Positions 49,601 through 60,500 of a stretch of 64,000 nt of DNA are shown here, in pieces. Source of the stretch: Branchiostoma belcheri. Its lineage: Eukaryota > Chordata > Leptocardii > Amphioxiformes > Branchiostomatidae. Below the pieces are notes generated by a model. That model was not told where the DNA came from and searched no databases. It saw only the letters and a list, made by a program, of their open reading frames with translations. Position numbers and translations under genes: made by a program. The DNA lies in NCBI RefSeq assembly GCF_001625305.1, contig NW_017802379.1, forward strand, positions 3,199,290-3,263,289, in the 5' to 3' direction. Within the stretch, counting starts at the first letter, position 1. Every line of letters begins with the position of its first letter.

Positions 49601-52600
49601 GTAGACTGGAACGAAGATCCACCCTAACATCACCATGATGAAGATAGCCTGCAAAACGGTAAGAAAAACATGAACTCTCCTCTAGAAAACGTCAATAGAG
49701 AAACTTTGTAGATCTGACGTCTATCCACTTTACAGTGTACTTACGTTCCACTCATAAGCGACCACGGCTATCCCTGACGCCGCCGCCGTCCCAGCCAGCC
49801 CCACGAAGTGACCGCTGCCGATGTTACTGGCGAACAGAGAAGCACCGACCTGTAAGGGGATAAGATTTCAAGAAACGATATAAGTCCGTAGATTCAGAGA
49901 CGTCACTTGCGAACAGAATTCTAAATTAAAGGCGTTGTTGCAAGAAGGAGATGTAAACTAAATTTATGATTAGAGACGGAGGACGTCACAGACTATTTGC
50001 TACATTTGATTCACTGCGCACTGAATTACGTGTTCGCAATTGGCGTAAATAGGCGTAAGCGGATTTTTTCTTGACGACTATTGCTGTAGTGTCGTGTTGG
50101 CAAAAACGGCGTATATATCTTTCCTTTTAGAAAGTCCTTATTTTTTTGGCATTTCTTAAAAATGTCGAGGGTATATTTGAGAACGTCTGGCTTGATTTTG
50201 AGGCCATATCCGTGTCTTCTGGATCGATAAACAATCAGTTTCATTTATCTTACCGGCCACCATGCCATGTCTCTTCCAGCCAGAAAGTAGCCCTTGGCAC
50301 TGCCACGGTTGGCCCTCCATGCGGACTGAAGGGAAGAAGAACAGATCCGTTACTCGTTTGTCTTGAAAAGCTGTGATTGAGCCAACAGGCTGTGTACTTC
50401 ATCAAGAGGAGGACTGATCTGTTTCGACAGCCCCTCAGAAACAGCTTACTCTAACAGGCTACCTAGTAGGTACATCTGCAACATGTCTTAGAATTCACCT
50501 TGACCTCTACATACCGGGGCGCTGGAAGGTCCTGATTTTAACAGACCTGTCCTTGTGAGTACTAGTATCTTGTACTTGTGACGCGGTTTGAAACGTCGTT
50601 CTTGCAGTGTGTAATATAACTGTGTTCATTTGAAGATTGCAGTCGTGCAATATTATTGCTTAATATATGATAACACGTAGTCCACTAAACAGAGACGCTC
50701 CATTTCTTGAATGCTGTTTTGAAGCTACCCCATAAATTACTTGCCTTGTTCACTCTGTGGGCTGTACATTATACCTACAACATACATGTAAAATTGTAAA
50801 TACACCTACACCGGTAACTGAACCCCTCCCATAAAAATTCCTGGGCCGCAGTGGGTAACACATTCCGTGTACAGCGGGTATGTCATGTGCCTTAATTACG
50901 CGGTAGACTTGTACCACTACCGTACCAGAGTATTGTCTAAACTAATAGTTTTGTACGGCTTTGGTAAGGTTAATCAGATGAACGCGAAAACATTTAAAGA
51001 AGAGACAAGGAAGTGCAGTCATACGTTAGTCACCCTTCTTCTGTACTACGTGTGGCACCACACATCTATAGACAATAAATCCTTTTTACAATATTCCTGG
51101 GAGTCTTATGATACAATAAATCTCCGGCCGTTCATGCCCGTATGTACTTTTGTTCATCGGGTTCGCAAACACTGGATTGACGCAGCGTGAGCTGCAAAAC
51201 AATGGACAAACACACTTGTTCACACTCAGAACCCTGCTTGGTACAGAGCTTAATGACGCCCTGTCTAGCAAGTGTAGTAAGACATCACGTCTGTACAAAA
51301 TCTATCAAGTCCCCGCCATCTAAGATTAACTACGGCTACTGTTGGGTTATACATGATAGACAAATTAGGGTCTCTAGGATGGGGCTCATTTTCACACAGT
51401 TGTAAGGAAAGGTCAAAAGGTTCTCCCAACAAGAAACGTTATACACATGTCCATCTCTAAATTAGGAAGGAGCTGGAAGTTGTGATCTACAACAAGATGT
51501 AAGGTCCAGATCAGTGGTAACGTTTCATATACGTTTGTTTTTGATGCCATATCCGTGGCTTCATTCGAGCTGTATATAGTATATGGACATATGACGTAAG
51601 TTGCCCATATACATGGGGCGTTGGACTTTTGAAGTATACGTTATCCATCTATGGGAAACGTTTCAGGTGGTGTCCTAAAACGTAAAATATACTAACGTGA
51701 TCGATATCGAAATTTCAGCTCGATATATTTTCTTCACTTTTGACTCCCTGTACCTACCGGCTACCGAATGTCTGCTAGTTCCGGTTCTATTTGACGTACC
51801 ACATAAAGACCCTTACACCGAACGTGTACCAAACGGGCGTACCCCGTTTGTTTCGCTTGACCGGAAACACAAACAAGTAACAAAACAGTGTTAATAGCAT
51901 TGTCAAACGGCTGGAAGGGAGGGGAGAGTTACCGTAAATAGTCTCGAGAGATAAATTATAGGGTACAGCTTGCATAACGCTATACAGTAGCATCAGTGTG
52001 ACATATACAAATTGACTCAGTAGTGAGGAGAGAATTTTCAGGGGGAGGGGAGGGGGAAAGAGGCGGTGCAAACCAAACGCGACGACAGGTTTCCTATCAT
52101 GATATATGCCCTCACCTTTCCAGTGACACACTGGTACCCCTTTGAACCCAATGCCTTCTATTTTCATATCATGTCTTCGTAGATTAATGACTCATAACGA
52201 GAAATTATTTTCCTTAACGGAGTATTTTGCAGTTAGAACTGACAGGACGACCTCTGGGGTTGAAACTTGAAAGGGTTAGCCGTGAGGGGTGAGTGAGGGG
52301 ACATACCTTGCCCTCAAGGGATGTTATGTTAAACACTTATAGACGTATTCCCCATACTTAGAAGGCTTCTCACGTGTGAGAATCACCCTGAGGACAATAA
52401 AAACATATCCCAGGAGAGTTAGTGAATTCCATACATGCATCTTTTGTGTAGTTAAGAGTCGTCTCTTAGCGGCTTAATGGTTTAAAATGGCCTAAAATGA
52501 CTAATGTTTTAAAGTGGTAATACGTTATATCTTGGAGAGTCAGTCCAACAGTTTGCTGTTTTCTCCGTGAATAGTTTGCTACCTTCTATTTCTATGGGTT

Positions 52601-54423
52601 TTTTTTTAATTCGTGTTTTACGAGAGTACGTGGACGTGTAGCCTGGGTGCCAGGCCCATAGCACACTGGACACAAAGTATCTCAGTGAGCACCGTGCTCA
52701 CTGAGATACTTTGTAAATGTAATGGAACATGTTCTGATGGACCTTTTCCTCGAAGATTACAACATAAAATTGTCATGGGACAACTTTTCGTGCACTCGGG
52801 CTCTCTCAAGTGGGGTGGGGGCACAAGGGTGAAGGGTCCACGACATCGAGCGCGATGACCTTGTGCCTAAATCAACAGGTATCAGATATCAGTAAATAGA
52901 CTCAGCACAGTGGGCTACATTTACAGTAGACTGAGAGGTCCCACACACCAAGAATTAGGCTTTATGCGTTCTTAGCAGAAATACGTGAACCACAAGTACA
53001 AGAACATTACAGAACTTCAAGTGCCATTAGATTAATGATGACAATATAAAACACGATATTCAACCAGTCATCATCATGATTTTCCTTCACAAAAATTCAC
53101 TGTACGTGTAATCACAAAGTCGTGGCCTTGGTTATCTAATTTTGCCTGTTACGCTCTTGGTTCATCAACATCAGGAAGAAGTCCAGTCACGTACAAACTA
53201 CTCAGCATTGTTGAGGTCATGACCTTTTGGTAGACATCCAGAACATGCGGTTAGAATTAGACATGTCGTCCCGCAGTTGTTGTCATGTACATGTAGGCAC
53301 GTACGCGTGGGGTATAGTACCCAGACACAACGTACAAGAGCAAGGTGTAATTGTTTTACTGTATGGTCCAAGGATCTCTAAGGACTATATTGGCCCTTCG
53401 TAAGATCACACAATAGTATTCAAACACTTGTATGAGTCCTTTAAATCTACAAGTGTGCACGCCCAAACTCAGGTCTTTATTGACCTTGATTGGCAACATG
53501 GTCTCTACCGAGATTAAGACAGGAAGTGTGGCGGTAGACGTGCACAAAACTTGGAACGGTCCCAGCCTGTTTGGAAGATTCATTCCTGCAAAAAAGTTCA
53601 GTGTATTCCAGTTTACTCCGTTTTTAGAGTATTCTTGTTTTCTCCAGTTCACCGTGAGTTGGGGGTAGTTAGTGTGCAGTCTATATGCAGTCTGCTTGGA
53701 TTCCCGCCATTTTCTATGTCGTCTGTCAGTTGATTCACAGCAGTCGTCTGACATGTACACAACTGGAGTGCCACGGTCTCTAATTTCACCACACACACGC
53801 ACACGCACACACAAGCACACACACACGCACACACACACACAGAGACAGGCACATACACATACACACACACACGCACATACACATACGCACACACACACGC
53901 ACACACACTATCAGTGACTTTATGCGCCACAGTCAGTAGAAAACCGGTTTCTCATTTAGTTTTATGTAAGGGGGACTGTACGTTTGCAAACCGTCGAGGG
54001 ACTGGGTACATGGTCCTGAGAACGAGAACACGCCAGTCGTTTCTCTATTTAGATGGCCTAGGGCTAGGGGGCAGTCGTCGGTGATGGTTCACTGAGCGGT
54101 CACACGAGCATGTACAACCTCGGCAGTTGTGAAAGACAATCCTCAACTCCCATCTTACAAACAACTTCATTCAAGCACTTGGCAGGGGTTCTTATACTAA
54201 ATTCAACCGGGCCCTTTTCTGTAGCTTTTCGGGGATGGGTCATGCGTTTGTATTGAACCCAGTATCTCAATCATAGCAAACTTACCCAAATGCCTACAGC
54301 CAAAATGATGGCGAAATACACCACGATGACGACGATGTCTGCCCAGTGAATCTCCGCGTCGTCGCTGCTCGGTGCTGGCGTGGTCGCCCACGGCGTGGTC
54401 ATCGGGCCTGAGGTACTCGCCAT
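43691..54423 (-). CDS. SLC5A: SLC5A (SGLT-type) sodium/sugar cotransporter, copy 2
   Basis: Fifteen exons (minus): 54286-54423, 50254-50325, 49745-49849, 49589-49648, 49259-49363, 48919-49024, 48609-48689, 48029-48234, 47622-47757, 47342-47449, 46784-46934, 46259-46427, 45733-45948, 44221-44368, 43691-43881; 1,992 nt, 663 aa. Every intron position and phase equals copy 1, so the pair arose by tandem duplication. It keeps the canonical SGHFVGLAG (Gly83-His84), [44 protein letters not shown] and [10 protein letters not shown], and ends AFYA. The extracellular and tail segments ([19 protein letters not shown]; the exon 14 tail [20 protein letters not shown]) differ most from copy 1. Predicted plasma-membrane Na+/sugar symporter. 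It is longer than copy 1 because intron 1 is about 4 kb and intron 13 holds a repeat element. Confidence 0.95.
44484..44523. repeat. Short inverted repeat
   Basis: AGGTTTGGTAAGCAGG (44484-44499) is complementary at 15 of 16 positions to CCTGGTTACCAAACCT (44508-44523). A third, direct copy ending CCAGGCTA lies at 44566-44582. It is a foldback fragment in SLC5A copy 2 intron 13. Confidence 0.7.
44722..45611. mobile_element. 890-bp repeat element with short terminal inverted repeats
   Basis: Begins TACCTTCGCCA (44722-44732) and ends TGGCGAAGGTA (45601-45611), exact 11-bp inverted ends. Inside are a TG/TCTG microsatellite (44766-44791), GTTTGGGCCCCCTAGCTGCTTG, and at least three rounds of TTATGCAAAT / TTTGCATAATTAATGAGGA. 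A diverged fragment of the same interior lies at 58565-58735. It sits in intron 13 of SLC5A copy 2 and is absent from copy 1. No transposase frame was seen. Confidence 0.6.
47074..47185 (+). repeat. Dispersed repeat family C, copy 2
   Basis: A G run followed by GTACAAGCTTAGTCACGTTTGGGACC-like text, TTCTTCTTGCTGCAGCGCC and GTCACTATTGC. Similar to 59229-59335. In SLC5A copy 2 intron 10. Confidence 0.6.
52672..52714. repeat. Perfect 21-bp palindrome with 1-nt centre
   Basis: Positions 52672-52692 are exactly reverse-complementary to 52694-52714; the single centre base is C at 52693. It follows the TAGCCTGGGTGCCAG motif at 52639-52653. It lies in intron 1 of SLC5A copy 2. Confidence 0.9.
53791..53910 (+). 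repeat. CA-rich microsatellite
   Basis: About 120 bp of CA dinucleotides interrupted by CG, AG and TA. It creates long Cys/Val-rich and His/Thr-rich open frames on the two strands, none of which is a gene. Confidence 0.95.
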
Positions 54424-57400
54424 CCCCGCTCACTGACCCGACAAGACCCGCTGAAAATCTAAATCAACACTAGAGACTACTGAGTACAAACAGGAGGGAA
54501 AGTTTAGCTACCGGGTACTGACACAGATATGGGGAGAGGATACGTTCTGGTTGTCTACCCAAGTGGCTTGACAAGGGCGGTAGCGCCAGGACCACAATAT
54601 CATTAGTCAGGGGCAAACCATTAATAGTCTCACTGTGGCCCAGAAGGAATTTGTTGTAGCGCCAAACTTTATTTTTCTGCGTTTTCATCTCATATACAGA
54701 TCGTAGTGGCGAGAAAGAAAGTTTAAAGGATTGCGTTTTTAGATATGATTGGCATATTTTTACTTTTTGCTACGACTAACGTACAGTAATGGTTTTCCCC
54801 TTGTTTAGATAACGTCAAATTAGGGAGGTTGGTGGCGGTTGGTAGGCGTGTCGGGGGCCGGGACAGGCTGGGACCAGGCACAGCCGAGGGGCATGTCGGG
54901 AGGCCCGCCGTCACGCGTCATTTCCTGACGAATTACAGATGCTGAGGGGAGGGGGGCGATTGTCACGGTCATTCTGAACTTGGTCTTTCCTTCCTGCTTT
55001 GTCTTTTTTTACGCCATTGATTATGCACGGTCATGGAGGAAACGTTGTATTTCCAAACAAAAACATTTCAGAATCAGAAATATCATCAGAATCCCCAGTT
55101 TTATGGAATACATCTCTGTCTTGATTTTTAAGCTGGCCGATAACCTCTCTTGCTTTTAATACCTGGTGGTACCCCTTCTTCGAATGGACAAGGTCTAACA
55201 AAACATGGGGTGGCTGCAGCGCACGATGTTGCAAAATGCCACATCCATCACTTCTGAATGACAGAAACTCAACCAGCCAGAGATGCCATAAATGACCTAA
55301 CACAACTGGTTTATCCAGATATCGTCTGCTAATGCTTAGGTCACAATTCAAGAAAGGGCCCGCTCGGCGCGTGTTCGGCGTGTTTTTTGGCACTACCGAA
55401 CGGGACCTGGACGGAGACCGGCGGGCTTCCCGACGGCTGCCGGCCTATTTTTGGCCCCGCGCGGTCGCCGAATCGATTTTAACTCAGAGTTAAAAACACT
55501 TCGGGCCCCGTTCGGCGAAATACGCCGAAGCGACGCCGTAACCTCACTGCCCGGGACCCGTCGGGCGGCCGAACAGGCACCTGCCTAAGACTATGACGTC
55601 ACATGTGCTGATCAGTGCATCAGATGTTCAGGAAAAGGGGGTTATAGGGAGCATATATAAACTCCTGCCTCAGACTACGTCGCACAGTTCACCACGTGTA
55701 TGTTACATCGTGTACTTGTGTGTGTTACACCTTGTATTTGTGTGTCAGAATGTCGAAGAGCAAGGGGAAACAGCCGGCACGGCTCTCTTGCCAACTTCAT
55801 AAAACAGATCATAACAGGAATAGAATGTGTCTGACATTATCTCTTGTTACATCATATGCCTTCGTAATAAAATGGAATCAGAAGTTATTGGCATTTATTT
55901 TCAGTCCAAATTTCAACAGAAGTAACGATATTCAGTGGTTTTATTGCTCAATAGCAAGGAGCTGCCACGGCACACTTCCTGCGTCACTGTTGAAGTACTT
56001 TCGAAAGTAGGCCCTCGGTTACTTTTGCGACGCACCAGTTCTGCCTGCCTCTCTTCTTCAGCTACCAATGCCAGAAGACCTACATGTAGGTTGTCACCAA
56101 TCTCAATCTCAGACGGGCTTGTAAGTTGTTTGCAGGTTGCACTGGACGCTGCATCGCCAACTTCAGTCTATTCTTTACTTGACGTGTACTCTTTACTTGA
56201 AGTGAACGGTAGCAGGCAGTGCAGCGCTTATATATGTACCTGCTCAAAAACACGAGAGGAGCCCGTCAGGATCCCGCCAGGAACCCGCCAGGGACCTGAC
56301 AGCTGCCCGGCCGAGCTGTAAGAGCCGGTCGGCACCCTACCACACGCCGCACGGGTCAAGACGGGCGACTGACCGGGCACCGAACGGGTCCCTGACAGAA
56401 ACCGGCCGCAAAAGTTTATGAATATTAATGAGAGCCGCCGGCCGGAGCACAAGCAGGCCCCGACAGGGAGCCGTAAAGGAACATTTAATTGTGACCCTGA
56501 CAGTACGGCGCACGCTCGGCGTATGACGCCGGCCGGCGTCTACGCCGAGGACATGCCGAACGGGCGCCGTTTCAAATGTGACCTAAGCATAAGTAAACTT
56601 ACTGGAGGTTACATTGAAGTGAAAACCCAATTTGTATATAAGTATAAATATAGTTCCATCAAAGAGACAACGAAGTTATACTTTGAGTCAGTTTTTATTC
56701 CATAAAAAAACGTTAAAACGTTTTACAGAAGTACTCTTTCTTAGAAACTAAAATGTCTAACAATCCCACCGTATACGACGACACTACTCACTACTCAACA
56801 AGGCTTAAAACCCTTTCACCCATTTTGTCACCATATCCTACAACGCTAGTCACTACTGTCACTACTGTCATGATCCAGCCATGAGGAGGGACAACTCATC
56901 ACATAGTCTGAGATTCGAACTCTGGACTATCAGTATCATTGAACCACACACGCTATGCAAACTTGAGCTCTCCTACAAATAAGACTTCTGTATGCTGTGT
57001 CTAACTATGTTTTGTTGTCCCTTGTGATTTGACTATTTGCCCAAGTGTGATTTATTGACGCTATAAAGGGTCAATAAAGGTATTAGGTACCGAGGCTCTT
57101 ACGTAGTGAGGCTCTTACGTAGTGTTTGAGCGTGGGGAAAACATCTGAGGACCTCCGGATTTTTCATCCAAGAATCGTGCGATCTAGATATCACGTCTAA
57201 CAGACTGATTATGTTTGAACAAGTGACACAATCTGAATAGACATCGATATCAATATTTGCATACGAAGGAAACTTCCGAGTACTTCATTCATACATCTTA
57301 CTATTAGCTGGTCTGGAGTATGAGAATGTACACTGACTTCATGGATTTGGGTATGGGTTTCACAGAATCATTTTCACCCCTTACAGAGGGTAAGATTTCA

Positions 57401-57556
57401 CTACCACTACAGACAAGTACGTATACAACTAAAACTTATCTACCAACCTCCCACTTTATAATCTGGAGTATTTGGGGAAAAATATAAAATGTATATGCAA
57501 CCAGTCAGTGTTTGAATATCAAAACTTGAGCAAATCCATGAGAATATGCCCCACTA
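54424..57556. other. Intergenic region upstream of SLC5A copy 2 and downstream of the TRPC gene
   Basis: The first 0.5 kb should hold the SLC5A copy 2 promoter; 54830-54915 is GC-rich. A 1,257-bp Harbinger-like element occupies 55333-56589. Minus-strand AATAAA at 57051-57056 is a possible but distant TRPC poly(A) signal. A direct repeat of GAGGCTCTTACGTAGT lies near 57090-57121. An open minus-strand frame (55031-55393) runs into the transposon end and is not convincing. Confidence 0.5.
55333..56589. mobile_element. Probable non-autonomous PIF/Harbinger-like DNA transposon
   Basis: Terminal inverted repeats begin TGCTTAGGTCACA (13 bp identical at both ends), and similarity continues into GC-rich CGGCG-type sequence for about 60 bp. 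The element is flanked by TAA on both sides (55330-55332 and 56590-56592), matching the 3-bp TWA target duplication of PIF/Harbinger. The interior holds a CRE (TGACGTCA, 55594-55601), a TATA box (TATATAAA, 55654-55661) and a short frame MSKSKGKQPARLSC; the opposite strand has LLALVAEEERQAELVRRK. No DDE transposase domain was recognised. Confidence 0.65.
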
Positions 57557-60500
57557 TTACAAGTCGGTTCCCCCGAGATGATTCTCTTCCGTTGGCTTAA
57601 CGGTCTTGACGACGATCTTAGCCGAGAGGCCGTCCTCGTCTCTCGGTCCGGTTTGTCCTGTACCGTTAGCTGATGCACGATGCCGGGCGATGTCGGTGAT
57701 AGCTCCAAGCGAAGTGACGTCGGAGAAGATCGGCTCTGATGCTGACTTCTCCCGCTCATGGACCAGGAGGTACCGGCGAACCACATGGGACAGGGCCTTC
57801 TGGAAAGAAGAATGAGCGCATTGTATACGTTTTTGTGACATTGGGTATCTTAAAACTTTGTACACAGCCGATAGCAATTACCCTGACATTTTGTTAACGT
57901 AAATCATTCGACGCAAGTCATTGCTATCCTTTCCAGGGCAATGCCACTGATAACTGGCTCTACTTTTTCTACAGTTAGAAAATACCACCCCAAACAGCTT
58001 TATAATATATCTCCTCTCATAGCCAACCTGTTTCTCTGAAATTAAACAGCTAAGCATAGTATTGCAACATTCTCTTATCACAGAAGACTACATTATTAGC
58101 TGTAGATGTATGTAAGACGTACCTTGTAACGCCGATCGTTCTCTGCCTTCGCTCGTTCCTGAAAAAAAATAGGAGTAAAAAATTAGTACATGTACTATGT
58201 CAAGACACGTCATCCCCCCAAAGCGCGTTTTCTTTTAAAACCTAGGCCATAAGCTCTGTTGGGTCTGGGCATAATGATATAAGACATTGGATAAATCTTG
58301 TTAAGCTGAATACCTTCTTATCCACTTCGGACTTAAATCGCTGACGCAAGCAGCACCTCTTGATGACGTTGTAGATGAACTTGGGAGTCGGGATGAGGTT
58401 GAAGGGGACGGGGAGAGTCGTGTCGTCACGGATGTACCGCAGCATCAACTTCGTCACTTCGAAACGCCACTCGGTCGTCTCGTTGTCCTGAAAACACAAA
58501 AGTTGATTTTCTTCGTCGTTTTGGGGCTTGCGTGTGTCTGTCAATGTATATAAAAAACTGTAGTTCTGGAAAGAAGTGATATAGGTTTGGGCCCTCTAGC
58601 AGCTCTTAATATGCCTTGTTGTTTGAGACTTTGGAAGAAGATAACAAAAGAAAGACTTAGGTCGGGATGCAATTAGATGCTGATTATGCAATTAATAATA
58701 AGCCATAACTTGCATAATCAATAAAGTCTATTAATACAATGGTTTGAAGAGATAATGTCGGTCTATAGAGGCAAATAACAAGAGAATATTTCAAAATACC
58801 AGTAGTATCCTCCAATAATATCAGAAATGGTCATCGATCAGTAAACTTTCTTTCAAATAATGAATTTTACTTACCACAATGGCCTGGTAGGAGTTACTCA
58901 TCATGGCGATGAGCATGTTGAGTAGAACGACCACTGCCACGACCATGTACAGCCCGTACAGAGACTTTCCTATGTACATGGTCAGGGTGTGCTCAATAAA
59001 TTTGCCGTCTGTGTTGCTGCTATCGCTGATGCTCAGGTCAAGTGTATCTTTTGATGCCAGGCCAAACAGCGACCAAAACAGCTCAGAAAACGAGTCACTG
59101 AAGCTGGAAATATGACAAAGGAGAGTTAAGTTTGTGATATTTAATCTCCAACGTTTCAACAATCCTCCTGCGACCTCTGTATCCTCGTGGCAATAACGAG
59201 TAGTCCCATCAGGGGTATCCGAAAATCACAGTGTATGGGGGGGGGGGGATACAAAGTTAGTCACGTTTGGGACCGTATCCTTCTTACTGCTGCGCCACCT
59301 AGCGGTGGATGTAGAACTAGTCATTATTGCCACGTAGAAGGTTTCAGAAAAACTGAATAGTTTGTAACGATTGTCATTGTCTCGGCGTTTGGATTTAGAG
59401 GTTCTCATAGTGTATGTACAAGATTATTCACCAAAATAATTCTCAAGATCACATCACATCACGGGTTTCTCCACCATTATTACTATGCTATAGTACATCA
59501 CTTACTGGCCAAATGCGTTTTTCTGAGTGCAGGTTGTATACACCAGCGGAGAAGTAGCGTTGTCACTCTGTGAACACATGTGCTCGACAGCATCGCCGTA
59601 GAAGCCGTACAACTCGTTCAGTCCCGAAGAAAAAGCGATGACCATGACGAAGAAGATGATCAAGAACTTGAGGATGTCCTTGACCATGTTGCGCATGGAC
59701 AGGGACATGGGGCCGAGGAACCGCTCCATGGTGAACAGTTTGATCAGGCGGAGGAAGGCGACCACGCCGCCGACTGATGTCAGAGCCTCGGCGATGAGAG
59801 TCATGTCGTATGTTTCCCATCTGAACCTGGGGATGTCTTGAGGTCCCCCGTGCTGCAGGTAATGCAATGGCAACAGTCATGTTTTCATCTATCTGTTCAT
59901 CTGTTTTGAAAACTGAAGAGTCAACTTCGTATTATAATAGGCAAATAATGGCAAGAGACAATTTGTCAATAAACAGTGCAAAAATGTTTCAACGTTTTGC
60001 TGTTGACTGCCGAGGTCTCTTCTATGACATGTCATCACATTAAAATGCAAGTGCCATTCACACGTATCAACTGTTACAAAGAAAAGAAAAGAAAAGACCC
60101 TCTTGTCAGTACATTATACTCACGATAAGAGACGCAGCAACGCGCATGGCGAAGGCTGACAGGTAGATGAGAATGATGATCCAAGCATCTTTCCCCGTCA
60201 CGTCAGACAGATACCTCCGGACACCCATCTTCCATACCAACCTCATCTCTTCCACAAACATCCCTGCATTAACGAAACGAGCCTTAGTACAGTATGGTAA
60301 AGCGAATTACACAAAGATTAGACTAACAGAATTATCAGTCCGCTGGTCTTCCTTTGGACAGAGGAGAACTCGAATCCCCAGAACATGTGATGTAAGGGTC
60401 GAATTTGTAGTTTGTAGCGACAACCGTCTCGTCCCATTTGCCCCATGGCTCATGTGCTACACCTTTGATTGGAGTAGTGGTATGGTGAAGGCTTATATAT

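Noticed and set aside
53356..53930. Cys/Val-rich and His/Thr-rich frames up to 182 codons
   Set aside because: Translations of the CA microsatellite.
55031..55393. 120-codon minus-strand frame
   Set aside because: It starts inside the Harbinger-like terminal repeat and runs out of it. No recognisable domain and no splice evidence; possibly an old fragment, but not supportable.
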